Assembly: GCA_021159125.1 (NCBI GenBank)
Contig: JAGGSL010000140.1
Location: 1-27,779, forward strand
Source: Thermoplasmata archaeon
Lineage (GTDB): Archaea; Thermoplasmatota; E2; UBA202; DSCA01
Length of the DNA: 27,779 nt
Direction of reading: 5' to 3'
Positions within the stretch are counted from its first letter, which is position 1, and each line of letters opens with the position of its first letter. Shown here piece by piece: positions 7,180-14,669 of this stretch. The position numbers and the translations under genes are program-made. The notes below the pieces were generated by a model. It was not told where the DNA came from and made no database searches. It saw only the letters and a program-made list of their open reading frames with translations.

Positions 7180-8151
7180 TTATATCTCTACACCAACTTT
7201 CTCGGCCATCTTGTTTGTTATGTACACAGGTGCTTCTTTCAGCAGTGGCTTGTAAATGTTATCAGGTATGAGCGGCGAGTTTGCAATTTCCTGCGCCTTC
7301 CTCACATATTTTATTATTCCCTGTCTGTATACTTCCTGAAGGTTTGTTCCCCTCTTCTTTAGTTCTTCCTCTATAGAAATCTTACCTTCTTTCAGCATGC
7401 CTATAAGCTCTTCGTTCAGGTTTTTTCCATATACATTGATAAGCGGCATTATGATGCCCTCTTCAAGTCGCCCTTCTGCAATATCTACCAGATCATCGGC
7501 AAGCTGATACGCCAGCCCTACGTTTCTTCCGTATTCTACCATCAGAGATTGGATTTCAGGGGGTGCCCTTGCTTCTATTGCACCTGCCCTGCATGCTGTG
7601 GCGAAAAGAGAGGCAGTTTTCATTTCCATTACATTGAAGTATTCTTTGACAAGCAGTTCAGAAGAATTTCCCCCATTGAATATATTCTCCAGATGTGCAT
7701 TCAGGTCTATATCTTCTATTTGACCTACAAGCGTCTTATCCCATGTATCCAGGAAAATTATCGCATTGTCCAGCCCATGAGTGACAGAGATGCGAAATGC
7801 CTTGCTTATCATCCTGTGGCCTGTGAGAATGGCGTTGCCTATCCCGCTTTTTATATATAGCGATGGTTTTCCTCTTCTTGTAACATCTCCGTCCATTATA
7901 TCATCATGAACAAGAGACGCGGAGTGGGCAAGCTCTATCCCAAGGGCACTTTCCAGGGCTTTATCATATCTGTCATCTCTTCCATTGCAAGCCCTGAATG
8001 CCAACATAAGCATGATGGGGCGAAGCAATTTTCCGCCTTCAAGAGCATACCTCATGTCTCTGTCCCTGATTTCTTCGTCAATTTTTTTTCTTACCTCGTC
8101 CTGGACGTGAGCGACAAATTCCTGAAATGTGAGCAGTTTCTCTATGGACAT
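7180..8151 (-). CDS. idsA: Isoprenyl (geranylgeranyl) diphosphate synthase
   Basis: Condenses isopentenyl diphosphate with allylic diphosphates, most likely to GGPP for archaeal ether lipids. Both aspartate-rich motifs are intact: HDDIMDGD (about residues 82-89) and DDLVD (about 219-223), with GGKLLRP upstream and the small residues AS at positions -5/-4 before the first motif, which allow a C20 or longer product. The frame is open to 8169. A TATA box at 8171-8180 is 25-26 nt before the ATG at 8151 (MSIEKLLTF), so I choose that start; 323 aa. It is co-transcribed with the UbiA-like gene and is divergent from the large exported protein. The exact chain length is inferred. Confidence 0.93.
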   Translation of the reverse strand: MSIEKLLTFQEFVAHVQDEVRKKIDEEIRDRDMRYALEGGKLLRPIMLMLAFRACNGRDDRYDKALESALGIELAHSASLVHDDIMDGDVTRRGKPSLYIKSGIGNAILTGHRMISKAFRISVTHGLDNAIIFLDTWDKTLVGQIEDIDLNAHLENIFNGGNSSELLVKEYFNVMEMKTASLFATACRAGAIEARAPPEIQSLMVEYGRNVGLAYQLADDLVDIAEGRLEEGIIMPLINVYGKNLNEELIGMLKEGKISIEEELKKRGTNLQEVYRQGIIKYVRKAQEIANSPLIPDNIYKPLLKEAPVYITNKMAEKVGVEI

Positions 8152-8170
8152 TATAAAGGCAATAAACATC

Positions 8171-8180
8171 TAATATAATA
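8171..8180 (-). promoter_or_regulatory. TATA box of idsA
   Basis: Minus-strand TATTATATTA is centred about 25 nt upstream of the ATG at 8151. It lies too close to the upstream ATG at 8169 for that start to be used. Confidence 0.5.
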
Positions 8181-8201
8181 AACTAACGCTCACGAAAAAG
8201 A

Positions 8202-8208
8202 TTTAAAT
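8202..8208 (+). promoter_or_regulatory. TATA box of the transglutaminase-like gene
   Basis: TTTAAAT, preceded by a purine-rich GAAAAAGA that could serve as a BRE. It is centred 29 nt before the ATG at 8234 and is divergent from the idsA promoter 25 nt away. Confidence 0.45.
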
Positions 8209-8233
8209 TCTCAAAAGTGTTGTCTTTTATATC

Positions 8234-11041
8234 ATGAAAACTCTGCTGGTTATTTCAATCATTATTCTTTTTCTTGCGCCTGCAAGCGGCTATGTCGGAA
8301 ACACAATTTTTGAAAAAGAAGAACATGGACAAAAGACAATTGCGGAATTCAATCATACTGTTGAAATAGCGCCTGGAGACGACTACTACATTCATTTTTC
8401 ACCTTCTGGAATAGAAGAAAAGCAAATATCATATGCTCACAATCTGTCGCAGAAGGCGCAGGCGGCGATTGCCCGTTCCCCTTTATGGTTGCAACGGGAG
8501 CTTGCCAAGCAATTTTATTTTTTGGATGAAAGATATGCAGATTTGTTACTCAACACTGAAAAAAAATATGTGGACGAAATTGCTTTTTCGATAGCCTATT
8601 CTCCTGTTGGCGCTGTTCCTCCTCCGGAAGTTTTGTATGACAATGCCCGCTTCCTTTATGAAAATGACAGATTTCTTGATTATGTGGATATAATAGATGA
8701 AGGAAATGGGAGCGATTATTATTCAACGCTAGAATATAAAGTGCTTGAGAACGGAACCGAAAAGAAAGTGATATGTCCCCCCTCCATATATTACTGGTTT
8801 GTTGTGTCTCCGAGAGTGACAATTGAAAATGCTACCTACGTATATGGCAAATTCTGGAGGGAGTATGTATTCAACCACAATGATATTGGCTACCCCCTAC
8901 TCAAAGAAAAGCTGTCGGGCATAAAATATATGTGGGACTGCAAATCGTATCGTCCCCCTGCCCATCGCACCTGGAATTACAGCATGTCAAATCATCCAAC
9001 AGCTGTGGAGGCAGTAAATTACTGGGTCGGAAAAACAATTCCTGCTCTCGCTACAGGTGACCGTCCTGGCCAGCCCAATGTTGTTGCCCATGAGCACAAC
9101 GGTTTTTGCGGGGAAATACACGAGCTTTCGACTGCCGCCCTCCGCGCTGCCCTCATTCCTGCCGTGCCGATCAATTGCCTGGGCGAAGACCATGTGTGGT
9201 GCGAGTTCTGGGAGCGCGGGTGGCACGAATTTGACGAGTGGTGGGCAGACGGCGGCGGGAGTATCGACAACTTTGACGAGTATCGATACGGATGGAATAA
9301 AATCATGTCCGCTCTTTTTGCATTGAAAGGAGATAGCTCCATATATGATGTCACAGAGCACTATATCCATGAGGAAGACAGGGGAGATGTAAAAGTGGCA
9401 GTCAAAGACATATTTGGAAACCCTGTGGATGGAGTGCGCGTTACTGTGTTTGGCTCCTGGAAGGCAAATGATTTCAAGGACAAAATGTGGGACAGGACCG
9501 TGGGCAGGCTGTGGTCCAAACTTCCCGAAGGTTTTAGAGAGAAATGGCAGGAAAATTATACAGAATTGAGAGAATGGTACCATGAGCGTGTACCTGGCAT
9601 CGTACCCTGGATTGTTCCGAGCATATGGAATTATACTGGCGTTGACGGCGAATGCACTTTCCATCTCGGCGCAGGGCATTCTTATCTATTCTCTCTCCAG
9701 AAGGATGAGATATTTTATTACGAGCCCTTCAGTTTGGGGGAAAGCAATGCCCTCCATTACATGGTGACAATTTTTCCCAACAAAAGCAGAAATGTCAGGA
9801 TAACTTTTGTTCTCCCTGACGGAATGCCCTCATTTAAAAAAGAGCATGTTGTTTCACCTCCTGAAGGAAATGATTATGAATGCAAAGTAAAATTCAGTAC
9901 ATCTGCTTATCAGATTCAAAGAAACATATGGGATTGGGAGGATGGAAAGGCAAAGACAGAATATGGAAGAGAAGATGTTTCATCAGCCATAAAATTTTTC
10001 ATTGTTGATGAAGAGAATTTTGGGAAATACATGGAGGGAAAGGCATTCGACTGCTACCATTATATTTACTCAGATACAGGCGAAATTTCATTCAATACAA
10101 GCAAGGCATTTTATCTTGTTTTCCAGAACACCGCAAAGAGAACCACAGTTATAACAAACATATCTGCATCTTTTGAAACAAGTACTGGAGAAAATTTCAT
10201 CAGCATAGACAAGCCGTGGAGCGATGTTTTTGAAAAGCCGACAATCAATGTGGGCGATGTTGTAGTTATTGAAGGCGCATCGACATCTGAAGGGAAGGTA
10301 AAAGTTGCAGACAAAACATTTGATGTGGATGGTAAATGGAAAATTTACTGGAACACCTCTTCATTATCGCCGGGGGACTACGAAATGGTTGCCAAATGCG
10401 GCAATTTTGAAAAGACATATGGCATAAAACTTGTCGATGCATCTCCTCCTGCTATTGATATCTCCCATCCGTATGATGGAGAAATATTTGATGGAAATGT
10501 GGTCGTGCAGGGAAGGGCATACGATAATGTCGGAATTGAAAGTGTCGATATGGAAGTTGCAGGAGAAAAAATATCTCTTCCGGAAAACTTTTCATATGAA
10601 TGGGCTCCTCCTGGCCCTGGAGATTATGACATTCTGATAAGAGCATCGGATGGCAACGGGCTTGAGACTGAAAAAGTTGTACATGTAGTAGTAAATGGTT
10701 CAGGCAATATGCCCTCAATAAATAAAGTCTGGTACACCCCTGAAAATCCAACTAATAGCAGCAATCTTGCCGTATATGCCAATGTGACGGGAGGTATGTT
10801 TTCAATAAAAAAAGTGGAAATAGAGATGAATGGCGAAGCAAAGGAGATGTATCTTTATGCATCAGACCCTGTTCAGCAAAGGCATGACGAAGATCCGCTA
10901 AAAAATGAAAGTAACCTGCCGGCGTACGGAATAGAACTCGGGCAGTTTCCCTCCGGCAGTACCATAAAATTTAGAGTGGAAGCTTATGACAGCGCCGGAA
11001 ATCCTGTAATGTCTGATGAATTTACCGTAAGAATATCATAA
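8234..11041 (+). CDS. Large exported transglutaminase-like protein with Ig-like domains
   Basis: A 935-aa extracellular protein. Residues 1-19 are a signal peptide ending near ASGY. A transglutaminase-like cysteine-protease fold occupies about 250-345, with the full triad Cys292 (GFCGEIHE), His320 (DHVWCEFW) and Asp334 (EFDEWW). A beta-sandwich resembling carboxypeptidase regulatory domains follows (about 384-500). It seems split by a Trp-rich segment near 415-465. Further beta-rich sequence leads to two Ig-like repeats (about 735-825 and 828-935). No C-terminal anchor is visible, so it may be secreted or held by other surface proteins. The family uses a Cys-His-Asp triad for amide cleavage or transfer; the substrate is unknown. 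A leaderless promoter lies upstream. Confidence 0.85.
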   Translation: MKTLLVISIIILFLAPASGYVGNTIFEKEEHGQKTIAEFNHTVEIAPGDDYYIHFSPSGIEEKQISYAHNLSQKAQAAIARSPLWLQRELAKQFYFLDERYADLLLNTEKKYVDEIAFSIAYSPVGAVPPPEVLYDNARFLYENDRFLDYVDIIDEGNGSDYYSTLEYKVLENGTEKKVICPPSIYYWFVVSPRVTIENATYVYGKFWREYVFNHNDIGYPLLKEKLSGIKYMWDCKSYRPPAHRTWNYSMSNHPTAVEAVNYWVGKTIPALATGDRPGQPNVVAHEHNGFCGEIHELSTAALRAALIPAVPINCLGEDHVWCEFWERGWHEFDEWWADGGGSIDNFDEYRYGWNKIMSALFALKGDSSIYDVTEHYIHEEDRGDVKVAVKDIFGNPVDGVRVTVFGSWKANDFKDKMWDRTVGRLWSKLPEGFREKWQENYTELREWYHERVPGIVPWIVPSIWNYTGVDGECTFHLGAGHSYLFSLQKDEIFYYEPFSLGESNALHYMVTIFPNKSRNVRITFVLPDGMPSFKKEHVVSPPEGNDYECKVKFSTSAYQIQRNIWDWEDGKAKTEYGREDVSSAIKFFIVDEENFGKYMEGKAFDCYHYIYSDTGEISFNTSKAFYLVFQNTAKRTTVITNISASFETSTGENFISIDKPWSDVFEKPTINVGDVVVIEGASTSEGKVKVADKTFDVDGKWKIYWNTSSLSPGDYEMVAKCGNFEKTYGIKLVDASPPAIDISHPYDGEIFDGNVVVQGRAYDNVGIESVDMEVAGEKISLPENFSYEWAPPGPGDYDILIRASDGNGLETEKVVHVVVNGSGNMPSINKVWYTPENPTNSSNLAVYANVTGGMFSIKKVEIEMNGEAKEMYLYASDPVQQRHDEDPLKNESNLPAYGIELGQFPSGSTIKFRVEAYDSAGNPVMSDEFTVRIS

Positions 11042-11087
11042 GTTGGCAAAACAACAAATTTTATAACTTGTTGCTGCATTACTCGCC

Positions 11088-11151
11088 GGGAATGGGACAA
11101 AAATGAAAATTTTCTTTTTCATTTTTCGCCTTCTAACCTCCTCCCATTCCC
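11088..11151. repeat. Nested inverted repeat downstream of the transglutaminase-like gene
   Basis: Perfect 10-bp arms GGGAATGGGA (11088-11097) and TCCCATTCCC (11142-11151) enclose a second perfect inverted repeat, AAAAATGAAAA (11099-11109) and TTTTCATTTTT (11116-11126), with a 6-nt loop. It starts 47 nt after the stop codon. It could be a 3'-end processing or termination hairpin, a small RNA, or the remnant of a small mobile element. Confidence 0.6.
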
Positions 11152-11200
11152 AAATTTTAATTAAATAATTCTGAAAAAATCGGGCTTAATATTATGGCAG

Positions 11201-11230
11201 AATTTGGGCATAATCTGGGATAAATTTGGG
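11201..11230 (+). promoter_or_regulatory. Direct repeats AATTTGGG upstream of the 177-aa exported gene
   Basis: AATTTGGG occurs at 11201-11208 and again at 11223-11230, 22 bp apart (about two helical turns), with a partial copy CTGGG between them. An inverted copy, CCCAAATT, lies at 11149-11156. The second repeat ends 5 nt before the TATA box, a suitable place for an activator or other regulator. Confidence 0.4.
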
Positions 11231-11235
11231 AAAAT

Positions 11236-11245
11236 CAATATAAAG
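11236..11245 (+). promoter_or_regulatory. TATA box of the 177-aa exported gene
   Basis: CAATATAAAG lies 47-56 nt before the ATG at 11292. Initiation near 11265 gives a leader of about 27 nt. This is one of the few leadered transcripts in the window. Confidence 0.45.
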
Positions 11246-11265
11246 AATGACCGTAGCTTTTAGCA

Positions 11266-11288
11266 TGCACAAAAAGTGCAGGTGATAA
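11266..11288 (+). promoter_or_regulatory. Leader hairpin and ribosome binding site
   Basis: A small stem-loop TGCAC-AAAAA-GTGCA (11266-11280) is followed at once by the Shine-Dalgarno-like AGGTGAT, which begins at its last base (11280-11286), 5 nt before the ATG at 11292. The predicted mRNA starts at about the base of this stem, so folding could stabilise the 5' end or control ribosome access. Confidence 0.45.
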
Positions 11289-11291
11289 AAA

Positions 11292-11825
11292 ATGAAAAGA
11301 AAAACGATATTGACAATAGGAGCAATTGCCATTATGGCAATGGGCGGAATGCTGATGGCTGCAAGCGCAGGATATGTGGGCGAATATGACCCATATACCA
11401 GTAGCGCATGCACGTACGACCAGCTGAGAAGCCAGAACATGATGCATGCTTCATCAGGTGCATCACACAATACATATACTGGAATTGGCAACGGTGATGG
11501 AGATGGAGAGTGCGACAATTTGACGGAAGTTACAGGTGTGCTTACACAGGACGGAGTATATTTCTACCTTGACGGACTTAGGCTTTATGTTGGACCCTAC
11601 TGGTACATATCTATAAAGGAGTCTGCCTATGACTATGACGGAGATGGCAACACAGAAACAATCATAGAAGAACTGCAGGGACTTACAGGAACAACTGTTA
11701 CCATAACAGGGAGTCTGCATGATGGAATTGCAGGTCAGCGGCTTACGGTATTCCACATAAACGACATGCTCTACCGAGAAGAAGGAAAGCCAATATGGGC
11801 TGGTGGACACCACGGTGGTAACTAA
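11292..11825 (+). CDS. Exported protein with two acidic NGDG motifs and OB-like domain
   Basis: The 177-aa protein has a signal peptide (residues 1-26, MKRK then a hydrophobic run ending SAG). Two EF-hand-like acidic stretches follow: GNGDGDGECDN (66-76) and DYDGDGNTETI (114-124), which could bind calcium. The part from about 77 to 160 alternates short strands (TGVLTQDGVYFYLDGLRLYV, then GTTVTITGSL and RLTVFHIND), like a small OB-fold. The C-terminus is His/Gly-rich (GGHHGGN). The gene has its own promoter and a Shine-Dalgarno site. It is 32 nt upstream of a membrane protein carrying a similar NGDG motif, and the two are probably co-transcribed. I do not recognise the family. Confidence 0.8.
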   Translation: MKRKTILTIGAIAIMAMGGMLMAASAGYVGEYDPYTSSACTYDQLRSQNMMHASSGASHNTYTGIGNGDGDGECDNLTEVTGVLTQDGVYFYLDGLRLYVGPYWYISIKESAYDYDGDGNTETIIEELQGLTGTTVTITGSLHDGIAGQRLTVFHINDMLYREEGKPIWAGGHHGGN

Positions 11826-11857
11826 ACACCCACCCTCTCTTTCCCTTTTTAGATAAC

Positions 11858-12496
11858 ATGAAAAAACCAATCCTGAAAGGGTGGACATCCACATTTATTA
11901 TCGTGGGTATTTTACTAATCTTTGTACTGCCCATAACCTCTCAAGTTGCTTCAGCATGGGACGATTGCCCGTACGGTCTTGAAAACGATACATATCCTGG
12001 CGAATGCCCACGTTATGTGGATACCAATGGAGATGGTATATGTGACCATTCTCAGCCAGACCCATCAAAAACAGAAGATACATCGGAAGCAGATAACAGT
12101 ACATCTACAGAACCACAGTCAACAGGGCATAACTCAACTTCTACTCCCTGGTATAAAAATAAGGAAATTGTGGGGCTTACACTCGCATTTATAATCATAA
12201 TTGGCGGAGCCATATTGACAAAAGTTGCTGTAGCGAAAAAGATAATTTCTCCAGCAAAATCAAAAATAATCTGGAATATCTTTCTCCTGATATTCTTTTT
12301 ATTATCAGCAATTACGGGTGTAATGCTTGTTCTGTTTATGACATTTCCATCTCTAAGGATAGACATTAATCTTATTCAGCTGCATTCAATCACTTCATTT
12401 GTGTTCATGTGGATTACAGCATACCACATTCTGACTCAAAGGAAATATTACGCCAAAGGGGTAAAATTCTTGTTTGCAAAACAAAAGAAGAGTTAA
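11858..12496 (+). CDS. Membrane protein with extracellular NGDG motif and possible haem-binding helices
   Basis: The 212-aa protein starts with a signal peptide or anchor (12-33). A short extracellular part follows with CPYG (37-40), a second Cys at 50 and DTNGDGICDHSQ (55-66), an EF-hand-like loop with a Cys pair. A Ser/Thr-rich linker (68-98) leads to three membrane segments (about 104-124, 138-162 and 175-195). His176 and His190 lie in the last helix, about four turns apart, as in DUF4405/cytochrome b-like membrane domains. This suggests a haem-binding or redox membrane protein with a metal-binding outer part. It follows the 177-aa exported gene by 32 nt. The family assignment is tentative. 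Confidence 0.75.
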   Translation: MKKPILKGWTSTFIIVGILLIFVLPITSQVASAWDDCPYGLENDTYPGECPRYVDTNGDGICDHSQPDPSKTEDTSEADNSTSTEPQSTGHNSTSTPWYKNKEIVGLTLAFIIIIGGAILTKVAVAKKIISPAKSKIIWNIFLLIFFLLSAITGVMLVLFMTFPSLRIDINLIQLHSITSFVFMWITAYHILTQRKYYAKGVKFLFAKQKKS

Positions 12497-12588
12497 CCAT
12501 GCTGCGAGTTATTGCTATACAGTTTTAATAGCTATCAGCCATCCTTTCTCTTTCCCACTTTATTTCTTCATTCAAAAAAATGAATAAG

Positions 12589-12597
12589 CTTTATTAA
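12589..12597 (+). promoter_or_regulatory. TATA box of the membrane protein-aTrm56-pdxT operon
   Basis: CTTTATTAA is centred about 25 nt upstream of the ATG at 12618, so that ATG, rather than the one at 12597, is the probable leaderless start. Confidence 0.4.
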
Positions 12598-12617
12598 TGG
12601 ATGCGCCTTTTATTGTC

Positions 12618-13016
12618 ATGCAATTGAACAAGGGAATGCTCTCATTTCTATCCGGTCTTGGATTTACGGGTCTGGGCTTCTACATATGGTTTTTCACATT
12701 GTATTACTTCGACTGGAAAATAGGATGGATATTTGTATTTTCCGTAGCCACGGCAGTTCTCGGAGCAGTGGTGATATGGTGTATCTTTGTTGCTTTTTCC
12801 CTCATTGATACAGAAATACGTTTGAGTTCAACGGCAGGAGGCTTTATAGGCGGCATACTCAGCATGGCCGCGATCATACTCATGATATTGTCTTTCAGGA
12901 TAGGGGACTATAAATGGTATGAAGTGATTCATCCCATAGTATCGTTTTTCATGGCTGCCGGATGCACAACATTGCTAATATACCCATTGGAAGAGAAAGA
13001 GTCAAATAAATGGTAG
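12618..13016 (+). CDS. Four-helix membrane protein of unknown function
   Basis: The 132-aa protein is almost entirely hydrophobic, with four membrane segments (about 6-28, 35-58, 70-92 and 100-121) and a short charged tail (EEKESNK). There are no clear catalytic or metal motifs. The frame is open to an ATG at 12597, but the TATA box lies on top of that codon, so 12618 is preferred. Its end overlaps the aTrm56-HD start by 7 nt (ATGGTAG), so it is translated from the same mRNA as aTrm56-HD and pdxT. I do not recognise the family. Confidence 0.8.
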   Translation: MQLNKGMLSFLSGLGFTGLGFYIWFFTLYYFDWKIGWIFVFSVATAVLGAVVIWCIFVAFSLIDTEIRLSSTAGGFIGGILSMAAIILMILSFRIGDYKWYEVIHPIVSFFMAAGCTTLLIYPLEEKESNKW

Positions 13017-14032
13017 ACGTCACAGTTTTTAGATACGGCCATAGAATTGCAAGAGATAAACGCATCACGACCCATATTGCACTTGTTGCAAGGGCCTTCG
13101 GAGCAAAAAAAATAATCATAGACAATAGAGACGAAGGGATAGAGGAGGTTGTTGAAGATGTCAACAACAGATTTGGCGATGATTTTGAAATAGAAACGGG
13201 CGTAAACTGGAAAAAATTCATTAAAAACTGGGATGGGCTGATTGTGCACCTTACCATGTATGGGGAAAGTATAGCAGATGTTGCTGATGAAATTAAGAAA
13301 CATGATAAGATTCTTGCCATAGTTGGCTCAAAAAAAGTTCCCGGGGAATTTTATTCCATGGCTGATTTTAATGTCGCTGTTGGGAACCAGCCCCATTCTG
13401 AGGTTGCAGCCCTGGCACTTTTTATGCATTATATCACGGACGGGAAATGGATAGACCGCAAATTCTACGGCAAATTTCAGGTCATACCCCAAAAAAGAGG
13501 AAAGAGAGTTTTGGAAATGGATTACGTGAAAATGCTCAGGGATGAAGGCTGCTCTCAGGAAGTCATTGACCATTCGCTGAAGGTCCAGCGTCTTGCGATG
13601 AAAATAGCAGAGAGGATAAAACGCAACGGCATAAAGGTGGACATGAATACCGTTTATCTTGCATCTCTTTTCCATGACATCGGCAGATCCAAAACACATG
13701 GAATAAATCATATCGTTGAAGGAGCAAATATCGCCCGACGGCTCGGGCTGCCAGAGAAAGTTGTGAGGGCTATAGAACATCACGGAGGTGCAGGAATAGA
13801 TAAAGAAGATGCAGTCAAGCTCGGCCTGCCACCGAAGGATTACACTCCCCGAACCATAGAGGAGGAAATAGTTGCCCATGCAGACAATCTGACAGGCAAT
13901 GGCTACAGAAGCATCGACGAAGTAGTAAAAAAATTTGAGGAAAAGGCGGGCAAAAAGGCGGCAGAAAAAGTTAAGAATCTTCACAAAAAATTAAGTGAAT
14001 TGTGTGACATAGATGTGGGTGAGTTGATATGA
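13010..14032 (+). CDS. trm56: tRNA (cytidine-56)-2'-O-methyltransferase fused to an HD domain
   Basis: Residues 1-160 form a SPOUT methyltransferase of the aTrm56 family, which 2'-O-methylates C56 in the tRNA T-loop. Signature parts are RYGHRIARDKRITTHIALVA and the C-terminal knot with KVPGEFYSMADFNVAVGNQP (110-128) plus HSEVAALA. Residues 165-340 are an HD-type metal phosphohydrolase domain: His188, the His222-Asp223 doublet (LFHDIGRSK), His257/His258 (EHHGGAG) and Asp292 (AHADNL). Stand-alone aTrm56 is about half this length, so this is a two-domain fusion. It overlaps the upstream membrane gene by 7 nt and pdxT by 4 nt (ATGA). The HD substrate is unknown; a nucleotide or an RNA phosphate are both possible. 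Confidence 0.9.
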   Translation: MVDVTVFRYGHRIARDKRITTHIALVARAFGAKKIIIDNRDEGIEEVVEDVNNRFGDDFEIETGVNWKKFIKNWDGLIVHLTMYGESIADVADEIKKHDKILAIVGSKKVPGEFYSMADFNVAVGNQPHSEVAALALFMHYITDGKWIDRKFYGKFQVIPQKRGKRVLEMDYVKMLRDEGCSQEVIDHSLKVQRLAMKIAERIKRNGIKVDMNTVYLASLFHDIGRSKTHGINHIVEGANIARRLGLPEKVVRAIEHHGGAGIDKEDAVKLGLPPKDYTPRTIEEEIVAHADNLTGNGYRSIDEVVKKFEEKAGKKAAEKVKNLHKKLSELCDIDVGELI

Positions 14033-14598
14033 TAAAAGTCGGCGTGACTGCATTTCAGGGGGATGTAGAGGAGCATATAATCACAGTTGAAAGGGCAATG
14101 GATTCAATGGGGATTGAAGGAAGAGCCATTCCAATAAGAGAAAAGATGGTGGATGTGGACGCCCTTATAATCCCTGGTGGGGAGAGCACAACCATATCCT
14201 CGCTAATGATAAAAACAGGCATTTTTGAGGAGATAAAGAAAATTGCAGATGACATACCGATAATGGGAACATGCGCCGGCTGCATTTTGCTGTCAAAGGA
14301 AGTGGATTATGCTGTAAAAACTCTTGAGCTTATGGATATGGAAGTTGAAAGAAATGCATTTGGAAGGCAGAAGGACTCATTTCAATGTTCGCTTGACATA
14401 GAAGGCTTTGACAAACCGTTTCCTGCGGTATTTATAAGGGCACCCCTGATAAAAAGAGTCTGGGGAAATTGCAGAGTTATGGCTAAAATAGATAACGATA
14501 TTGTGATGGCCAAAGAGGACAACAAACTTGCACTAACTTTTCATCCTGAGCTCACCGGTGACTTGAGAATACACCAGTATTTCCTGAACATGCTGTGA
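14029..14598 (+). CDS. pdxT: Pyridoxal 5'-phosphate synthase glutaminase subunit PdxT
   Basis: Releases ammonia from glutamine and channels it to PdxS for pyridoxal phosphate synthesis. The 189 aa are full length for the class I glutaminase PdxT. Characteristic parts are VTAFQGDVEEH, PGGESTT (49-55), the nucleophile Cys82 in GTCAGCI and the His172/Glu174 pair in FHPELTGD. The usual GTCAGL is GTCAGC here, a mild change next to the nucleophile. PdxS is not in the window. The gene is translationally coupled to aTrm56-HD through an ATGA overlap. PLP-dependent enzymes elsewhere in the window (the SHMT-like protein) would use the product. Confidence 0.95.
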   Translation: MIKVGVTAFQGDVEEHIITVERAMDSMGIEGRAIPIREKMVDVDALIIPGGESTTISSLMIKTGIFEEIKKIADDIPIMGTCAGCILLSKEVDYAVKTLELMDMEVERNAFGRQKDSFQCSLDIEGFDKPFPAVFIRAPLIKRVWGNCRVMAKIDNDIVMAKEDNKLALTFHPELTGDLRIHQYFLNML

Positions 14599-14669
14599 GT
14601 ATCAACTATTCAAACTATTTCATTCAGGTCTATTACCTGCTGGAATAAAACCTGTTGTGATAAGTGGAT

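Noticed and set aside
8987..9679. Long minus-strand frame of 230 codons
   Set aside because: It lies entirely opposite the transglutaminase-like gene, has no promoter or ribosome site, and shows no recognisable domain.
12500..12545. Weak stem GCTAT/ATAGC after the NGDG membrane protein, possible terminator
   Set aside because: Only five A/T-rich base pairs with a 9-nt loop; no better than chance for this base composition.
13328..13984. Minus-strand frame of 218 codons
   Set aside because: Antisense to aTrm56-HD; the motifs of both domains are on the plus strand and explain the region.
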